Source: Laccaria trichodermophora
Taxonomy: Eukaryota > Basidiomycota > Agaricomycetes > Agaricales > Hydnangiaceae
Length of the DNA stretch: 64,000 nt
Direction of reading: 5' to 3'
Assembly: GCA_018417955.1 (NCBI GenBank)
Contig: JACTVC010000008.1
Span: 930,001-994,000 of the forward strand
The translations under genes were made by a program, and so were the position numbers. How positions within the stretch are numbered: the stretch's first letter is position 1; each line of letters starts with the position of its first letter. Below, piece after piece: positions 10,930 through 21,313 of the stretch. The notes under the pieces are model-generated. The model searched no databases. It was not told the DNA's origin and saw only the letters and a list, made by a program, of their open reading frames with translations.

Positions 10930-11720
10930 CATTCTGGCAGCATCAGTTGACCCCCCGAAAACTATGTGGACGAATGAGATGAGTGTGTCTTCTTCGTTTA
11001 TTATGGGTGACGGCGGGGGCACACGTGGGTCGGCGGTCGTTCGTCGTCGTTCCTTGGGAGGTGGTTGACGGTTTTGATGATGTTGTTCTTCCATCCTCAT
11101 CGCGTCCAGCATTGTCCTCAGAACTCGTGTGCGTCTTGCTGTGCAAAGTCTAGCTATTGATGGTATTTCTGCCCAAGAATCCCGAGCATCGACCTACCGA
11201 ATGAAACACACAAAGTGAAATCAGATCTCCCAGGTAAGAGAAGAAACGTGAGGAAGACATACTGTGGGCTGAGAACCTCCCTCTGTCTGTGCGTATGTGT
11301 CTCCCATGACTTGCACATCGATCTCCGATCGGCATACTGTTGACCCGGGGCTTATCCCACTCTTCGCCAAATGATCCCATTTGTGAGCTGCGGGGATCGT
11401 CAGGAGGCTAAAGAGACCGAGGCAAATCGTTGGACTAGGAGCGGGGTCGTTCAGGAGGTTTATGGCGATCAACTAGTATACCAGAGTGATACATAAATAA
11501 GACACCTTAAGACGCGAAACGCACAGCTTTTCACCAAGCACGTATTCCCATGACAGGGGGTACTTTTCCTCTTCCTCACGTTGTCTTCTCTGTCTGTAGA
11601 GTTCTTGTGCGGTTGGTGGCTTTGACTCTGCCATTGAGGGTGAAGAAAAGAAAGGGAATTGTGTTGTGGAAGAAAGTGGTTGCCGGTTTTGCTGACGCCC
11701 GTTTGCGGTGAGACACGTGT
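10930..11720. repeat. Dispersed repeat block, copy Q
   Basis: Same order as 6974-8100: 10960-11270 corresponds to 7250-7480, and 11370-11660 corresponds to 7610-7920. It is separated from its paired gene (13058) by extra sequence at 11720-12410 that includes a three-copy tandem repeat. Confidence 0.65.
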
Positions 11721-11959
11721 TCTCGCAGCCACCACAACATCCTCAACTGCCAGTACTCTCTGCAGATTCTCTGCGGCTGCTGTGCTTCAGGACAACCACC
11801 GCAGTAACTTGTCGGGATAATGTTTCTACCCCCCGAAAATCACTCTTCGAGTCATAACTTCTTGAAGCCGGCGTAATCATCTTTGATCTCCTTGGTCTGA
11901 ACACGTCGCTCGGATGCCTTCGATAACTCTCCATGCCAGCCTCCATTGAGGGGTATTGT

Positions 11960-12386
11960 ACGACCTAGTGGTTTATGGTGCGCACGTCTGGAGAATGTCT
12001 CCAAAAAAAAATCGTTATCTCATCCAGCGGGATACTGTTCGATTCGGGACTAGGTCATGGGGAGTGTTATTAGCCTTGAGCAAAACCTTTTACGGACAAA
12101 TATCACACCTGATCACAACTTTACCCGACCTTTGTCGCTATGGACGACTGCCTAGGTGTAACAGCTCACACATCTGGAGAGTCAGCCACAGACATTCTGT
12201 TCGACTCAGGACTAGGTCATAGTGCATTTTGAGCCCAATATTTTTCACGCGAAGGCTATACCCAACCACAACTTTACCTTACCTTCGCCAGCTATGGATA
12301 ACGGCCTAACTTTGGAACGCCTCGCACACCTGGACAATTTACCGAAGGCAGAGAGCCTGTTCGATTCAGGATCAGGTCATCAAAAT
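11960..12386. repeat. Three degenerate tandem copies, unit ~165 bp
   Basis: Three blocks end at about 12056, 12226 and 12386 in near-identical text (tgttcgattcgggactaggtcat and variants), each preceded by a cacac(a/c)tctggagaat-like stretch. Copies differ at many sites. The shared gttcga core looks like a Pol III B box, but no cloverleaf forms. No coding frame is shared. Confidence 0.55.
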
Positions 12387-12409
12387 GTTGGCGCCGTTCT
12401 TTTTTAATT

Positions 12410-13000
12410 CAACGGTTTGGCTTTGCATTGAGAGTGAACAGGCTTGTGCTGTTTGCCGGTTGTGTTGGCGCCCATTTGGCCAGTTTGTTTGTACCTCCAG
12501 CTACCTCCAGTCTCGACTCCACAACTTGTCCACAACGCGCTGAGCGTTGGTGTTTCCAAACAGGTCTCTCAATATGAAAATAGGTGTGATGCTCCGTTAA
12601 TGCCATTGGTTGTGCTTGAAGCGCCTTATAGATATCTATTTTCAGAACACTGCTGTTTATTCTCGTCTTAGACAGTGTCACAATTCTGCAGAGGCTTTTC
12701 GCAACAGATCATTAGTTGGTCCTTGACTTTAGCTCTCTTTTCGCGGGGCATGCGGATAGTCATTTATTGGAGTGATATATGTCAGCGTCTTCAGAAGAAA
12801 TGCCCCACCGTCGATACAGAGCGCTAGAGAGGGCCCAGGGGGATAGCCGCTATCGAATCACCTCACACGCCTGTCAAGTCCTGCCTTTTTTTGCTGTCGC
12901 GATAGCGTTGGACCAGGGCAAGGCGTCTGTTCCTCCATGACCTGAGCGATCGAAAGGCTGATTGTCTCGACATGGTTTGTCTTGCACACTGTACCCCCGC
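12410..13000. repeat. Duplicated 5' flank of the secreted-protein genes
   Basis: This aligns with 7900-8560 (landmarks aggcttgtgctgtttgccgg, gggcatgcggatagtcattta, gagggcccagggg, gtctcgacatg). It is the promoter side shared by the genes at 8610 and 13058, so both probably started with the same regulation. Confidence 0.7.
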
Positions 13001-13057
13001 CCGCCAATGAGTTTCAAAGCAGCGTCCGACAACAAAATCACCAGAACGTCATTCGCA

Positions 13058-14101
13058 ATGCTGCACTACATCGCTATACTTTTACTCCTGTGCAACATTC
13101 CCCGAGTTCCAGGATGGGCTCCCAATCCTGGGTCATCGTGCGATCAGTGTTGCTGTTGCGTGGTAGTCGCCAATAAAGGAACCAGGAATTTCTATGCTCA
13201 GAATGGTGGCAGCTTTTTGGTGAACACGATTCCCAACTGTTATTACCTACAGACACACCTCGATAGCGTCCTAGCGGATTGGGATGCGCAGAGCCAATGG
13301 GTGGAGGATGCGGATACCTTACCCGGGCAGTACCTCTACTGGATGCCAACCGATCCTGCCTACGGTTGCTACAATGACTTTGCGACTGTGACTGCGACGA
13401 ATTTCAATGGTGGACCAAGTACCGGCGTGGAACCCCCATCCACTAGCAGCAATGGTGGTAGTGCTACTACTACAAGTCTACAAAGTGAGTACCTCAGTCT
13501 TACATTTCTGACGGTTGCTACACTGCCATGGCAGCCTCTGGCACTGTCAGTGCCGCGACAGCGCCAGCAAAAACCGCTACAGCAGCCCTGCCCGCGGCAA
13601 CCTCAGGTCAGAGTAATGCTGAGATGTTGCAGGAGTGCGCCCCCGGGTGTGGCAACAGTCAGTGCGTTTTCAGTAACCTCGTGAGTGCATTCTTGTCTTA
13701 GAAAAGGGAACTCGACGACCTGACCTTTCCTAGGCGCATGTTGACCCCTTAACTTACCCCATCATTGTGGGGACTCCGGTCGAGAACTGCGACTCAAATA
13801 GCAATGCGACCATCTCAAGTGCTATAGGAGGATCGGTCCAGATCACAAACACCTGGAGCGTCAACTCGTCATTGGGGGTGGGCTTCGGGGCGTTGAGTTT
13901 GCACGTCGAAGGCTCGTACTCATATTCAAAGACAATAACGTACTCGCAGACCATCACAATACAAATCTTACCTGGGCAAATGGTTTACCAGTACATTCTT
14001 TTATTTTCTCATTGCGGTGTCTGAATTGGTGGTCCTTTTAGGGCGCACTAATTGCAAATGTGCTATATAATCGGACAAGCGGGAACATCAGCAAAACCTG
14101 A
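13058..14101 (+). CDS. Chimeric secreted protein: Cys-rich head plus beta-rich domain, C-terminally broken
   Basis: Exon 1 (13058-13484) is the paralogue of the 8610 gene: signal peptide, CDQCCCC cluster, and a linker ending at the same point where the 8610 gene has its second intron. Instead of the membrane-anchor exon, the next in-frame exon (13535-13680, phase 1) encodes an Ala/Thr-rich stretch and CAPGCGNSQCVF. It is followed by 13734-13982 (Ser/Thr-rich alternating beta pattern ending LPGQM) and 14042-14101 (GALIANVLYNRTSGN), then a stop. The latter exons match from memory a secreted Agaricomycete beta-rich family; resemblance to pore-forming beta-hairpin proteins is inference only. The beta domain lacks its usual C-terminus, which lies 2.5 kb away (16616-16811) behind an insertion. 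The transcript may be non-functional. Confidence 0.5.
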
Positions 14102-16600
14102 TTTTCCCACGTAGACAGGCATAGTGCTTCCGCTAATATCATAGTTTCCCATAGTTACACGCCAAGTTTGGCTAGATGCCCTAGCGCTCCACAGTGCTCC
14201 ACAGCACTGTGTGGGCGTAAGCTTGTGCTATACAGCACTACAGAGACTTGTGCCGTTACTATAGGGTGCTATAGAGGGGCCTCCACTTTCTACCCAGCCC
14301 TTATAGGGAGTCAAACTACAAGTATACTAGATTTCAGTAGAAAACACATTCCCTATTGTATATGAATAATTTATGACCAAAATACGCCTGGAATAAGAAG
14401 AAAGTACAACACTGTCCAGAGATTGATTGACCTACAAAGATTGCAACAAGAAAGAATATGAAGTATCTTTTGCAAAACATATTCGTCTTTTGTGATTTTT
14501 TTTGCGTTGGAAAGTGGTGTTCAAGCCGATTCCAACGCGTCTATTTACGTAGTATTTCGTTCAAAACTCAAATGGCTTTGGACCAATTACTGGTGAAGAA
14601 TCTGTCTAAAAACGGTAAATGTTATCGGAGGTCGCCTTAAACGTCGAAATATTAGGGGCTCTCAGACCCGTTTTAAAGCTCTAATTTGTGCGTTTCTAAC
14701 AAGCCCAAAATCGCATGAAACGGAGCAGAACTCATGATGATAATATATATTTCAGATGTCTAATACAGGCCAAATAGTTTATGCTACAGTTTGTGAGGTA
14801 CTCCAAATTTTTCTACGCCGTAAATTGGATTGCATTCGCGTGAATGAAGCAATTAAAATAAGCCTACATAGAGGCCAAACGGTGCAATACTCATGAAGTT
14901 ATAGCTATGAGCTACCCTAGAAAGTGTAAGTGTGAATTGATGGAAGTCGGTACTGTTGCGGGAAGTCACGTGCCGCGCTCAACTCACATTTTCGAACTTA
15001 GACAACTTCAATTGTTACTACTAGTACTACTACCAAAAAACAGGAAATTTCGGGAAATCATGGAAATAGCCAGGAAATTTCTGGTAACAACTGCAAATTT
15101 CTTGGAAGGCTCGGAAATTGTTCAATAATTTTCCAATATGAACTTTATATTTGCCTGATTACATGGTGCCATCTACAATTGTGTATGCCCACCTCGAATG
15201 CCATGCTTTCTGTGAAAGACAGTGACAGGCGACAAACAACTTCAAGTTGCAAGACAATTCGTTTAAGTCCGTTGAAACTCCGACATCATGTGATTATGTT
15301 GAACTTTGAATTTCCCAACACGGAAATTCATTGTTCTTCCTTCCCACCACAATGTTCAACTTCTCCTTGACAAACGGCGTCCTCCGTCGTCGAGTTACAG
15401 CATCCTCCCTCCCTCGTTGACGAACTGCGTCCCTCGATGAACAGTGTCCTCCCTCGTCCATGAACGGCGTCCTCCCTCCCTTGAAGAACGGCATCCTCCC
15501 TCTCTTGAAGAATGGCTTCCTCCCCCCCTTGAAGAATGGCTCCCTGCCTCCCTTGAAGAACAGCTCGCTCCCGTGAAGAATGGCTTCCTCCCTTAAAGAA
15601 AAGATCCCTTCCTCATCGACGAACAGCTCCCTCGTCGACAAACAACTCCTCCCTCGACGAATGGCTCCCTCTCTTGGCAAACAGCTCCCTCCCTTGACAA
15701 AAGGCTCCCTCTTGACAAACTGCCCCCCTCCCTCGACAAACGGCTCCCCTGATGAACAGTGTCCTCCCTCGATGAACTGCTCCCTCACTCGTCGACGAAC
15801 GGCATCCTCCCTCCCTTGACGGACGGTGTTTCTCCCTCGACGAATGGTGTCCTCCCTCCTCGTTGATGAACGGCGTCCTCCCTCTCTCGTTGATAAATGA
15901 CGTTCCCCCTGCCTTGAAAAACGGCGTCTTCCCTCGCTTGTCGACAAACGCATCTTCCGTCTGTTGTCGACGAACGGTGTCCTCCCTCCCTTGTCGACGA
16001 ATGGCGTCCTCCCTCCTTTGAAGAACGGCTCCGTCCCTCGACAAACAACCGTCCTCCCTTCCTTGTTGGCGAATGGCATCCTCCCTTCCTTGTCCGTGAA
16101 TGGCATCCTCCCTCTGTTGATGAAAGATGGACGGTCTGCAGTCATTACTATGTAGAATATTAGGATATCTTGTATAATGTAGTAGTGCAGACAATAAAAT
16201 TATTTTTTCGTAACACAAGTTCTGTGTAAAAATCATGCAATATGGTATTAAAATGAGCAGAATGTATGCCCCTCCTCTAGGAATCTGCAGACCCCAGGGG
16301 TTGCTACTGAGGGCTGCAGATCTGCTCCGTAATTCTAGGGAGCACTATGAAGTGGCTATGTGTTTCTATGAATGGCTGCAGATCTGCTCTGAGATTCTAG
16401 GGAGTGCTGTGTAGTGGCTGTGCGTTTCTATGTAGAGCTGCATAGAACGCGCAGGTGACTGTAAAGGTGATACCCCTTTCTATGGTGCTATGGCACTACA
16501 CAGCCCTGCCACGTGCTGCCTAGCTCACCCAGGTTTTGCTGATGAACATGGAAATCGGGTCCAAGTGCGTGTCCACCTGAGAGTCGACAACTTTGAAAAA
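14102..16600. mobile_element. ~2.5 kb insertion splitting the beta-rich domain gene
   Basis: The beta-domain coding sequence stops at 14101 and its recognisable C-terminal part resumes at about 16616. The ends carry GC-rich related text in inverted orientation (around 14258-14290 and 16466-16500), weakly resembling terminal inverted repeats. The interior is AT-rich and holds a minisatellite. No transposase is visible, so the element class is unknown. The borders are set only by where coding similarity stops. Confidence 0.4.
15365..16135. repeat. Minisatellite, unit roughly 24-40 bp
   Basis: About 20 imperfect copies of a unit of the form gac(g/a)aacggcgtcctccctccctt run head to tail with variable unit length. 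Lack of a fixed unit multiple of three and frequent frame switches argue against a repeat protein, although several long open frames arise on both strands. Confidence 0.8.
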
Positions 16601-16615
16601 CTGATATTGCCACAG

Positions 16616-16811
16616 TCAACCAGTGTTTCCTATCATATCGAACCAACCTCAGGAGGTCTTGTCCTACGGGCAGCAAATAATCCCATGTAACTCCCAGTTT
16701 GCTGCTACTAATTCGAGCCCGATGGCCTGTAGTGCTGCCATCTCGCCGAGGGAGAATTCTTTGATGACATTCTTTGGCTTGTTGATTCCAATATTTGCTT
16801 TGCTGGTGTAG
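16616..16811 (+). pseudogene. Detached C-terminal exon of the beta-rich secreted domain
   Basis: After an acceptor at 16615 the frame reads PVFPIISNQPQEVLSYGQQI and continues to a Cys-containing, then hydrophobic tail with a stop at 16809-16811. It fits the C-terminal part missing from the gene at 13058-14101 and lies in the same orientation. It is separated from that gene by the insertion. Whether a very long intron could still join them is not determinable here. Confidence 0.45.
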
Positions 16812-16903
16812 ATATAGTCAAGAACGCCTCGTCGAATATCACAAGTGAACTGTTGCCAGGAGAAATATATTTCTTCTTTCTATTCGGATAATAAAAACCT
16901 AAT

Positions 16904-17092
16904 TCAATACTCTCCGCGGGATGCCCCTACCGTGAAAAGAAAAAATTTAGGTTGTGACTTGCGAGGCAACGGTGACAAGTCTTTCAGCTCATTTTCAAGT
17001 TTTTGAATTTTTGCGCCAAGAGCGGCATCCTTCAAAGATTCAGCTTTGGTTGTACAAGCCTTGGCCTTTCCGCTTCTCAAGAGAGTTGTCAC
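16904..17092 (-). pseudogene. Possible coiled-coil fragment
   Basis: The minus frame reads SGKAKACTTKAESLKDAALG followed by a Lys/Glu-rich heptad stretch. It has no start context or neighbours in frame. It may be a relic of an inserted gene or element; low support. Confidence 0.2.
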
Positions 17093-17158
17093 CGCTTCAT
17101 CTGCCCAACAATGTCAGCGATACTGTGCAGGTTTTCTAACTTTAATCATTTTTTATAG

Positions 17159-17334
17159 GAGGGCTTGATATCAGCTCGGAAAGAATTAGTTTAGGGGTTG
17201 GCCTAGGAGTGGGTCTTCCAGCAGCAATCGCTGGAATATGGCAAATGATAAGATGGTATAATGGGCGTGAAGCTTTGAAGGAGGTGCCAGGTGATAAGAT
17301 TGGATGGATTACTCGAGACCCGATGACGATCTAG
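17159..17334 (+). pseudogene. Orphan membrane-anchor exon of the 13058 gene
   Basis: This encodes ISLGVGLGVGLPAAIAGIWQ and MIRWYNGRE, nearly identical to the last exon of the 8610 gene, after the same intron end (actttaatcatttttta-tag). Upstream of it the copies diverge. In the ancestral arrangement it must have followed the exon ending at 13484; 3.7 kb now separates them. The phase still fits, so an alternative transcript skipping the beta domain is conceivable. Confidence 0.55.
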
Positions 17335-17395
17335 ATAAGATACTATCATAGCGACACCGACGAACGAAGTCGAGAACGGCTGAGAAAATTGAAGT

Positions 17396-17489
17396 GCATT
17401 GATGGTGTAGCGGTAACATTGGGTCTTCCCATGGGCCCGACTCAAACGTTGGTATGGCCTAGCTCCGGGTTCGACTCCCGGTCAATGCA
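17396..17489 (+). tRNA. tRNA-Gly(CCC) with a 23-base intron
   Basis: The acceptor stem GCATTGA/TCAATGC pairs perfectly. The D-arm (GTG-TAGCGGTAA-CAT) has an A-box-like sequence. The anticodon stem is GGGTC/GGCCT around loop TTCCCAT (anticodon CCC), the variable loop is four bases, and the T-arm is CCGGG-TTCGACT-CCCGG with a canonical B box. A 23-base insert lies one base 3' of the anticodon, the standard place for a nuclear tRNA intron. The mature length of 71 with discriminator A fits tRNA-Gly. The fold was done by hand; the anticodon stem includes G-U pairs. Confidence 0.7.
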
Positions 17490-17499
17490 CTGCTGACAC

Positions 17500-17690
17500 G
17501 ACCTGTGATTTTTGCCACACTGTCTTTCCCTTTGTCAATTTCTATGACCTCTCCAACTCGTGAGTTGGACGTCTTTTTCATACGGGAAGAGCGTGGTTCT
17601 ATGTCTCCTCGACAGCTTCGACATAATATTCAGACGGTGTATCTTCCTTCATGAAGACGGAAATATGATTAACCTTCGACGTCATATTAT
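17500..17690. repeat. Tail of the duplicated unit, upstream of the dehydrogenase
   Basis: 17615-17670 (ataatattcagacggtgta, ttccttcatgaagacg) matches 9948-9995. The duplication carrying the secreted-protein gene and tRNA therefore extends into what is now the promoter region of the dehydrogenase starting at 17792. Confidence 0.5.
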
Positions 17691-17791
17691 TATTTACCTG
17701 ACACCGCGTGGGGGATAAAATGTGAAACCACACCCGCAATTCAAATCTACCACCTACCATTGATCTCTCGTTGACAACTGCCACCTCAAAT

Positions 17792-19361
17792 ATGCCTGAA
17801 GGAACTATGAAAGCGCTCTGGTATAACGCGGTGCGTGGCCTCACCTTGGCCTCATCCCATAATGGGAGATCAGCACATTGACCGCGCGTTGAGTCTACAG
17901 CCACGAGATTTCGAAATAAAACAGGTTCCCATTCCGAAAGTTGGCGACGACGACGTTTTACTCAAAGGTGGGTCGCCGGGCCTTCTTATTGCTCGTGTTA
18001 GAAAACCTGAATTCTTTCTTAGTCTCTGCCTGTGGTAAACTTTGACGCTGTCATCATGAACTTAGGCAGCTCACATCCCCTCTAGGAATATGCGGAACGG
18101 ATGGTCATATAGACCAGGTGAGGGTGCTTGGTTTGCCCGTCTATTCTAGTTTGTTTATCTTCTATGCGTCATCGTAGGGGGAATTTATTTCCAAGTTCCC
18201 GGTAATCATCCTTGTCGACTAAATCGCGTGCATGAAGTGAATCATCTTCTCTCACAGCTGATCCCAGGCCACGAAGCCATTGGTTCTATCGTGGAGATGG
18301 GGAAGAGCGTGAAGGGATTTTCTATTGGAGATCGATGCGTCGCGGACGTCGGGATCACAGTAAGTCGCGTACAGCCACACGGTCGGAAGTTGCTAAAAGC
18401 GAATCTTGTGCCTCACTTTCGATCTTGATCGTCATCGTAGTGCGATAATTGTTTTTACTGTCGCCGTGGGCAATCCCTTCTGTGCGAGAACTTTAACGCG
18501 CGGGGCGTCACTCAGGATGGCGGGTTTGCTGAGTATATCGTCTAGTACGTGTTTGCTATCGCACTACTAGACATAGCGGAGTTAACTATTTTTACAGCCA
18601 GCAGAAGAAGCTCTACAAGATCCACAATTTAACAGACGAAGAATCTACGCTCCTCGAACCCGCCGCATGCGCAATCCACGGGCTGGACAAGCTCAATCCC
18701 CCCGTCGGGATCGAGGTTCTCCTCCTCGGCGCCGGGCCAACCGGGCTCGTTCTCGCGCAACTGCTCAAGCTGAACGGTGCTTCCCGCGTCGTAATTGCTG
18801 CGAACAAGGGCATCAAGATGGATATTGCGAAGCGGATTAACGCTGCGGATGAGTATGTTGAGTTGGATCGTCAGCATCCGGAGGCGCAGTGGAAGAAGTT
18901 GAAGGATGATAATCCGCATGGGTTTGATGTTGTTGTGGAGGCGACTGGGGTTGAGAAGTTGGCGGATGAGAGTATTAATTATGTGCGGAGGGGTGGGACG
19001 TTGATGATTTATGGGGTTTATGAGAATAAGGCGCTTGTTCATTGGCCGCCCTCTAAGGTATATTTTAATCGCTTCATGTTTGCCTTCTGACATTTTTCCT
19101 TTCTTGCACGCAGATTTTTGGAGACGAAATCAGAGTAAGTTCTGTGGATCTCTGATAAAAAATTGGGTTTTTATGTTTCATTTATAGATCATTGGTTCAT
19201 TCTCTCAAACTTACTGTTTCCCTCGCGCTGTTGCATATCTTGACGGCGGAAAGATCAACGTCAAGGGTATGGTGACTGATGTGTTCAAACTCGACGATTA
19301 TCAAGCAGCGCTGGACAAGATGAATAGCAGGAAGGCGTTAAAAATCGTTATCAAACCATAG
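17792..19361 (+). CDS. Zinc-dependent medium-chain polyol/alcohol dehydrogenase
   Basis: Ten exons: 17792-17830, 17901-17967, 18023-18034, 18086-18117, 18178-18201, 18258-18359, 18441-18544, 18598-19057, 19114-19134, 19188-19361; 344 residues, normal for the family. It shows GICGTDGH (catalytic zinc Cys), PGHEAIG (zinc His/Glu), the four-Cys structural zinc site in [15 protein letters not shown], and a Rossmann motif [13 protein letters not shown]. It oxidises an alcohol or polyol with NAD(P) in the cytosol. The overall look is closest to D-arabinitol/sorbitol-type dehydrogenases, but the substrate is an inference. The third exon is only 12 bases. The first exon encodes [16 protein letters not shown] 17792 is the first start, and a second ATG lies five codons on. 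It is transcribed in the same direction as the carrier 244 bp downstream. Confidence 0.9.
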
Positions 19362-19604
19362 AATTACTCTCAATAGACTTTTTGTGTATCTAGCTATGAC
19401 GCAACGGTAGATTTCGCAAGATGCGTTGGACGCGACTTGATCACGTGAGTGGTCGTGTGACTTGACCTGCCAAAATTTCGATCATCCACGAAGCTTCCCG
19501 GCACTCCTGATCACGAACATGCACAAAAGCTAAGCGGCGCAAGGAGGTGTACCCTTTGTCAGCTACTGCTCTCCAGAGTCATATTAGAATCTTATTCACG
19601 GATT

Positions 19605-20978
19605 ATGCACACCGATGAGTGTGTGCAAGTCGTGCAGGCCACTATGCTGGAACAGGCCGAGGACGACGCCATTATGCCCGCACGCGTAGCTGCAAAGGAG
19701 ATTGCTTTTGGCAGTGTGAGTGCTGTCTTATTTCCGCTCTAAAAATTATCTCATTTTTTTTCAGCTTGCCGGGATGGTGTCAGAGATACTGGAATACCCA
19801 TTTGACCTTGCGAAAGTACGGCTACAAGCGCAACTTATTGCCCCTGGTCCAACGAACAATGCGCTGCGATTCGACGGACCATTAGACTGCTTGATGCAAA
19901 CTTGGAGGGATGAAGGAGTACGCGGGCTTTATAGGGTGTGTTTCTTTGCTTTCTCCATGATTCAAGTAGTAACTCCCGATATAGGGACTGCCTGCGCCGA
20001 TAGTGGGGTCTATGGCAGAGACGGCTGCTCTTTTCCTGTCGTATTCTGCGTTCCAGAACCTGATACGGAATGTCTCTTCATCGTCTAATACCCACCTAGA
20101 TCGTTCCACACCACTGTCGATCGCTCAGCTAGGACTTGCCGCTGCAGGTGCTGGTTTCGTGACAAGCTTTATTCTGTGCGTTTATTGATAATGCCATCAT
20201 TATTCACTCTCCTTACCCCCGCAATTACAGAACTCCGATTGAGCTGGTCAAATGCAAGATGCAAGTCCAAATGATGAATCCCGTACATGCACACCCCAGC
20301 ACACCATCCGCACCTGGCCGCATCCCACATCGACCTGTGCCAATAATAACATCAGACGGACGGATACACTCCACCCCAACCACTTCCCGATCCAATCCCT
20401 CCCACCGCCTCATACACGACGTCGCTTATAAATCTGCTACCCTCCCTACTCGAACAATAAACCCACCTGGACCCCTCTCCCTCATTCGCTCAATCGTTGA
20501 CACTCACGGCGTGCGTGGTCTGTGGTTAGGCCATACCGGCACACTCCTCCGCGAGACTGGAGGCTGCGCAGCCTGGTTCATCGTTAAGGAGTGGATAGCG
20601 AGACTCTTGGTCGCCAACAGAATACCAAAGGACACCCTCGCCCACCACAGCCCCACACTCCTCCCTTGGGAATCCGCGTTTTCGGGAGCGATAGCGGGTG
20701 CGGTTGGGGCTCTCATTTTGTATCCTGCCGATACGGTGAAGAGCGCGATTCAGACGGAGGAAGAGCTTCGGCCCCGTGTTGTTGTGAAACCTGGTTCTGC
20801 GGCTAGTCAGTCCTCGAGAAGGCTGCCGAGCACGTTCATGGGAACGTTCAGGCGGATGTACAGCGTGTATGGGCTGCGGGGGTTGTATGCTGGCTGTGGG
20901 ATGACTGTTGCGAGAGCTGTCCCGAGCAGTGGTATCATATTTCTTGTATATGATGGACTGAATGCTTGGTTTGCGTAG
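19605..20978 (+). CDS. Mitochondrial carrier, Arg-13/Ort1 (ornithine/basic amino acid) type
   Basis: Exons are 19605-19715, 19765-19935, 19985-20175 and 20231-20978; 406 residues. Three carrier repeats are visible: YPFDLAKVRLQAQ (PxDxxKxR), TPIELVKCKMQVQ, and YPADTVKSAIQTEE, each followed by a G-rich loop (GVRGLYRG, GVRGLWLGHTG, GLRGLYAGCG). A long Pro/Ser-rich insertion after the second motif lengthens it beyond the usual ~300 residues. It sits in the inner mitochondrial membrane. The family exchanges ornithine or other basic amino acids between matrix and cytosol for arginine synthesis; assignment to the Arg-13 subgroup rests on remembered resemblance of IAFGSLAG and the CAAWF contact region. 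Confidence 0.88.
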
Positions 20979-21313
20979 GTCCACGATGGGGGGATATTTA
21001 CTATATCAGATAATTCCAGGAGAGCCTCGCATCGAGGACGCATAGAACTATACATTATATACATAGATAGATACTACACTTGTATTTGCAATTGCATTTT
21101 CTCCTTTTCTCCTCACTTGCTTGTCACGTGTCAGAGGGATCGAATTTAAATCCAATCCATGATCTTGCCTTCCGAGTTCCTGACCAAAGTTAACGTCGCG
21201 TCTTAAAGGTGCGTTACATCGCGCACCCTCCCATCGCTCACCTCGAATTCACACAGAACGATCTAGCTATGTCCTGTGTCGACGGCGCCGTCAAGTAGTA
21301 GCATTTGAGTAGC

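Noticed and set aside
13529..13680. ATG 13529 as an independent start of the beta-rich protein
   Set aside because: The peptide it would start lacks a signal sequence although the family is secreted; splicing from the upstream signal-peptide exon is in phase and more likely. Not excluded.
15294..16145. 283-residue minus-strand frame of Gly/Arg/Phe repeats
   Set aside because: It is the shadow of the minisatellite; other frames are equally open and unit length varies, so no selection on one frame is apparent.
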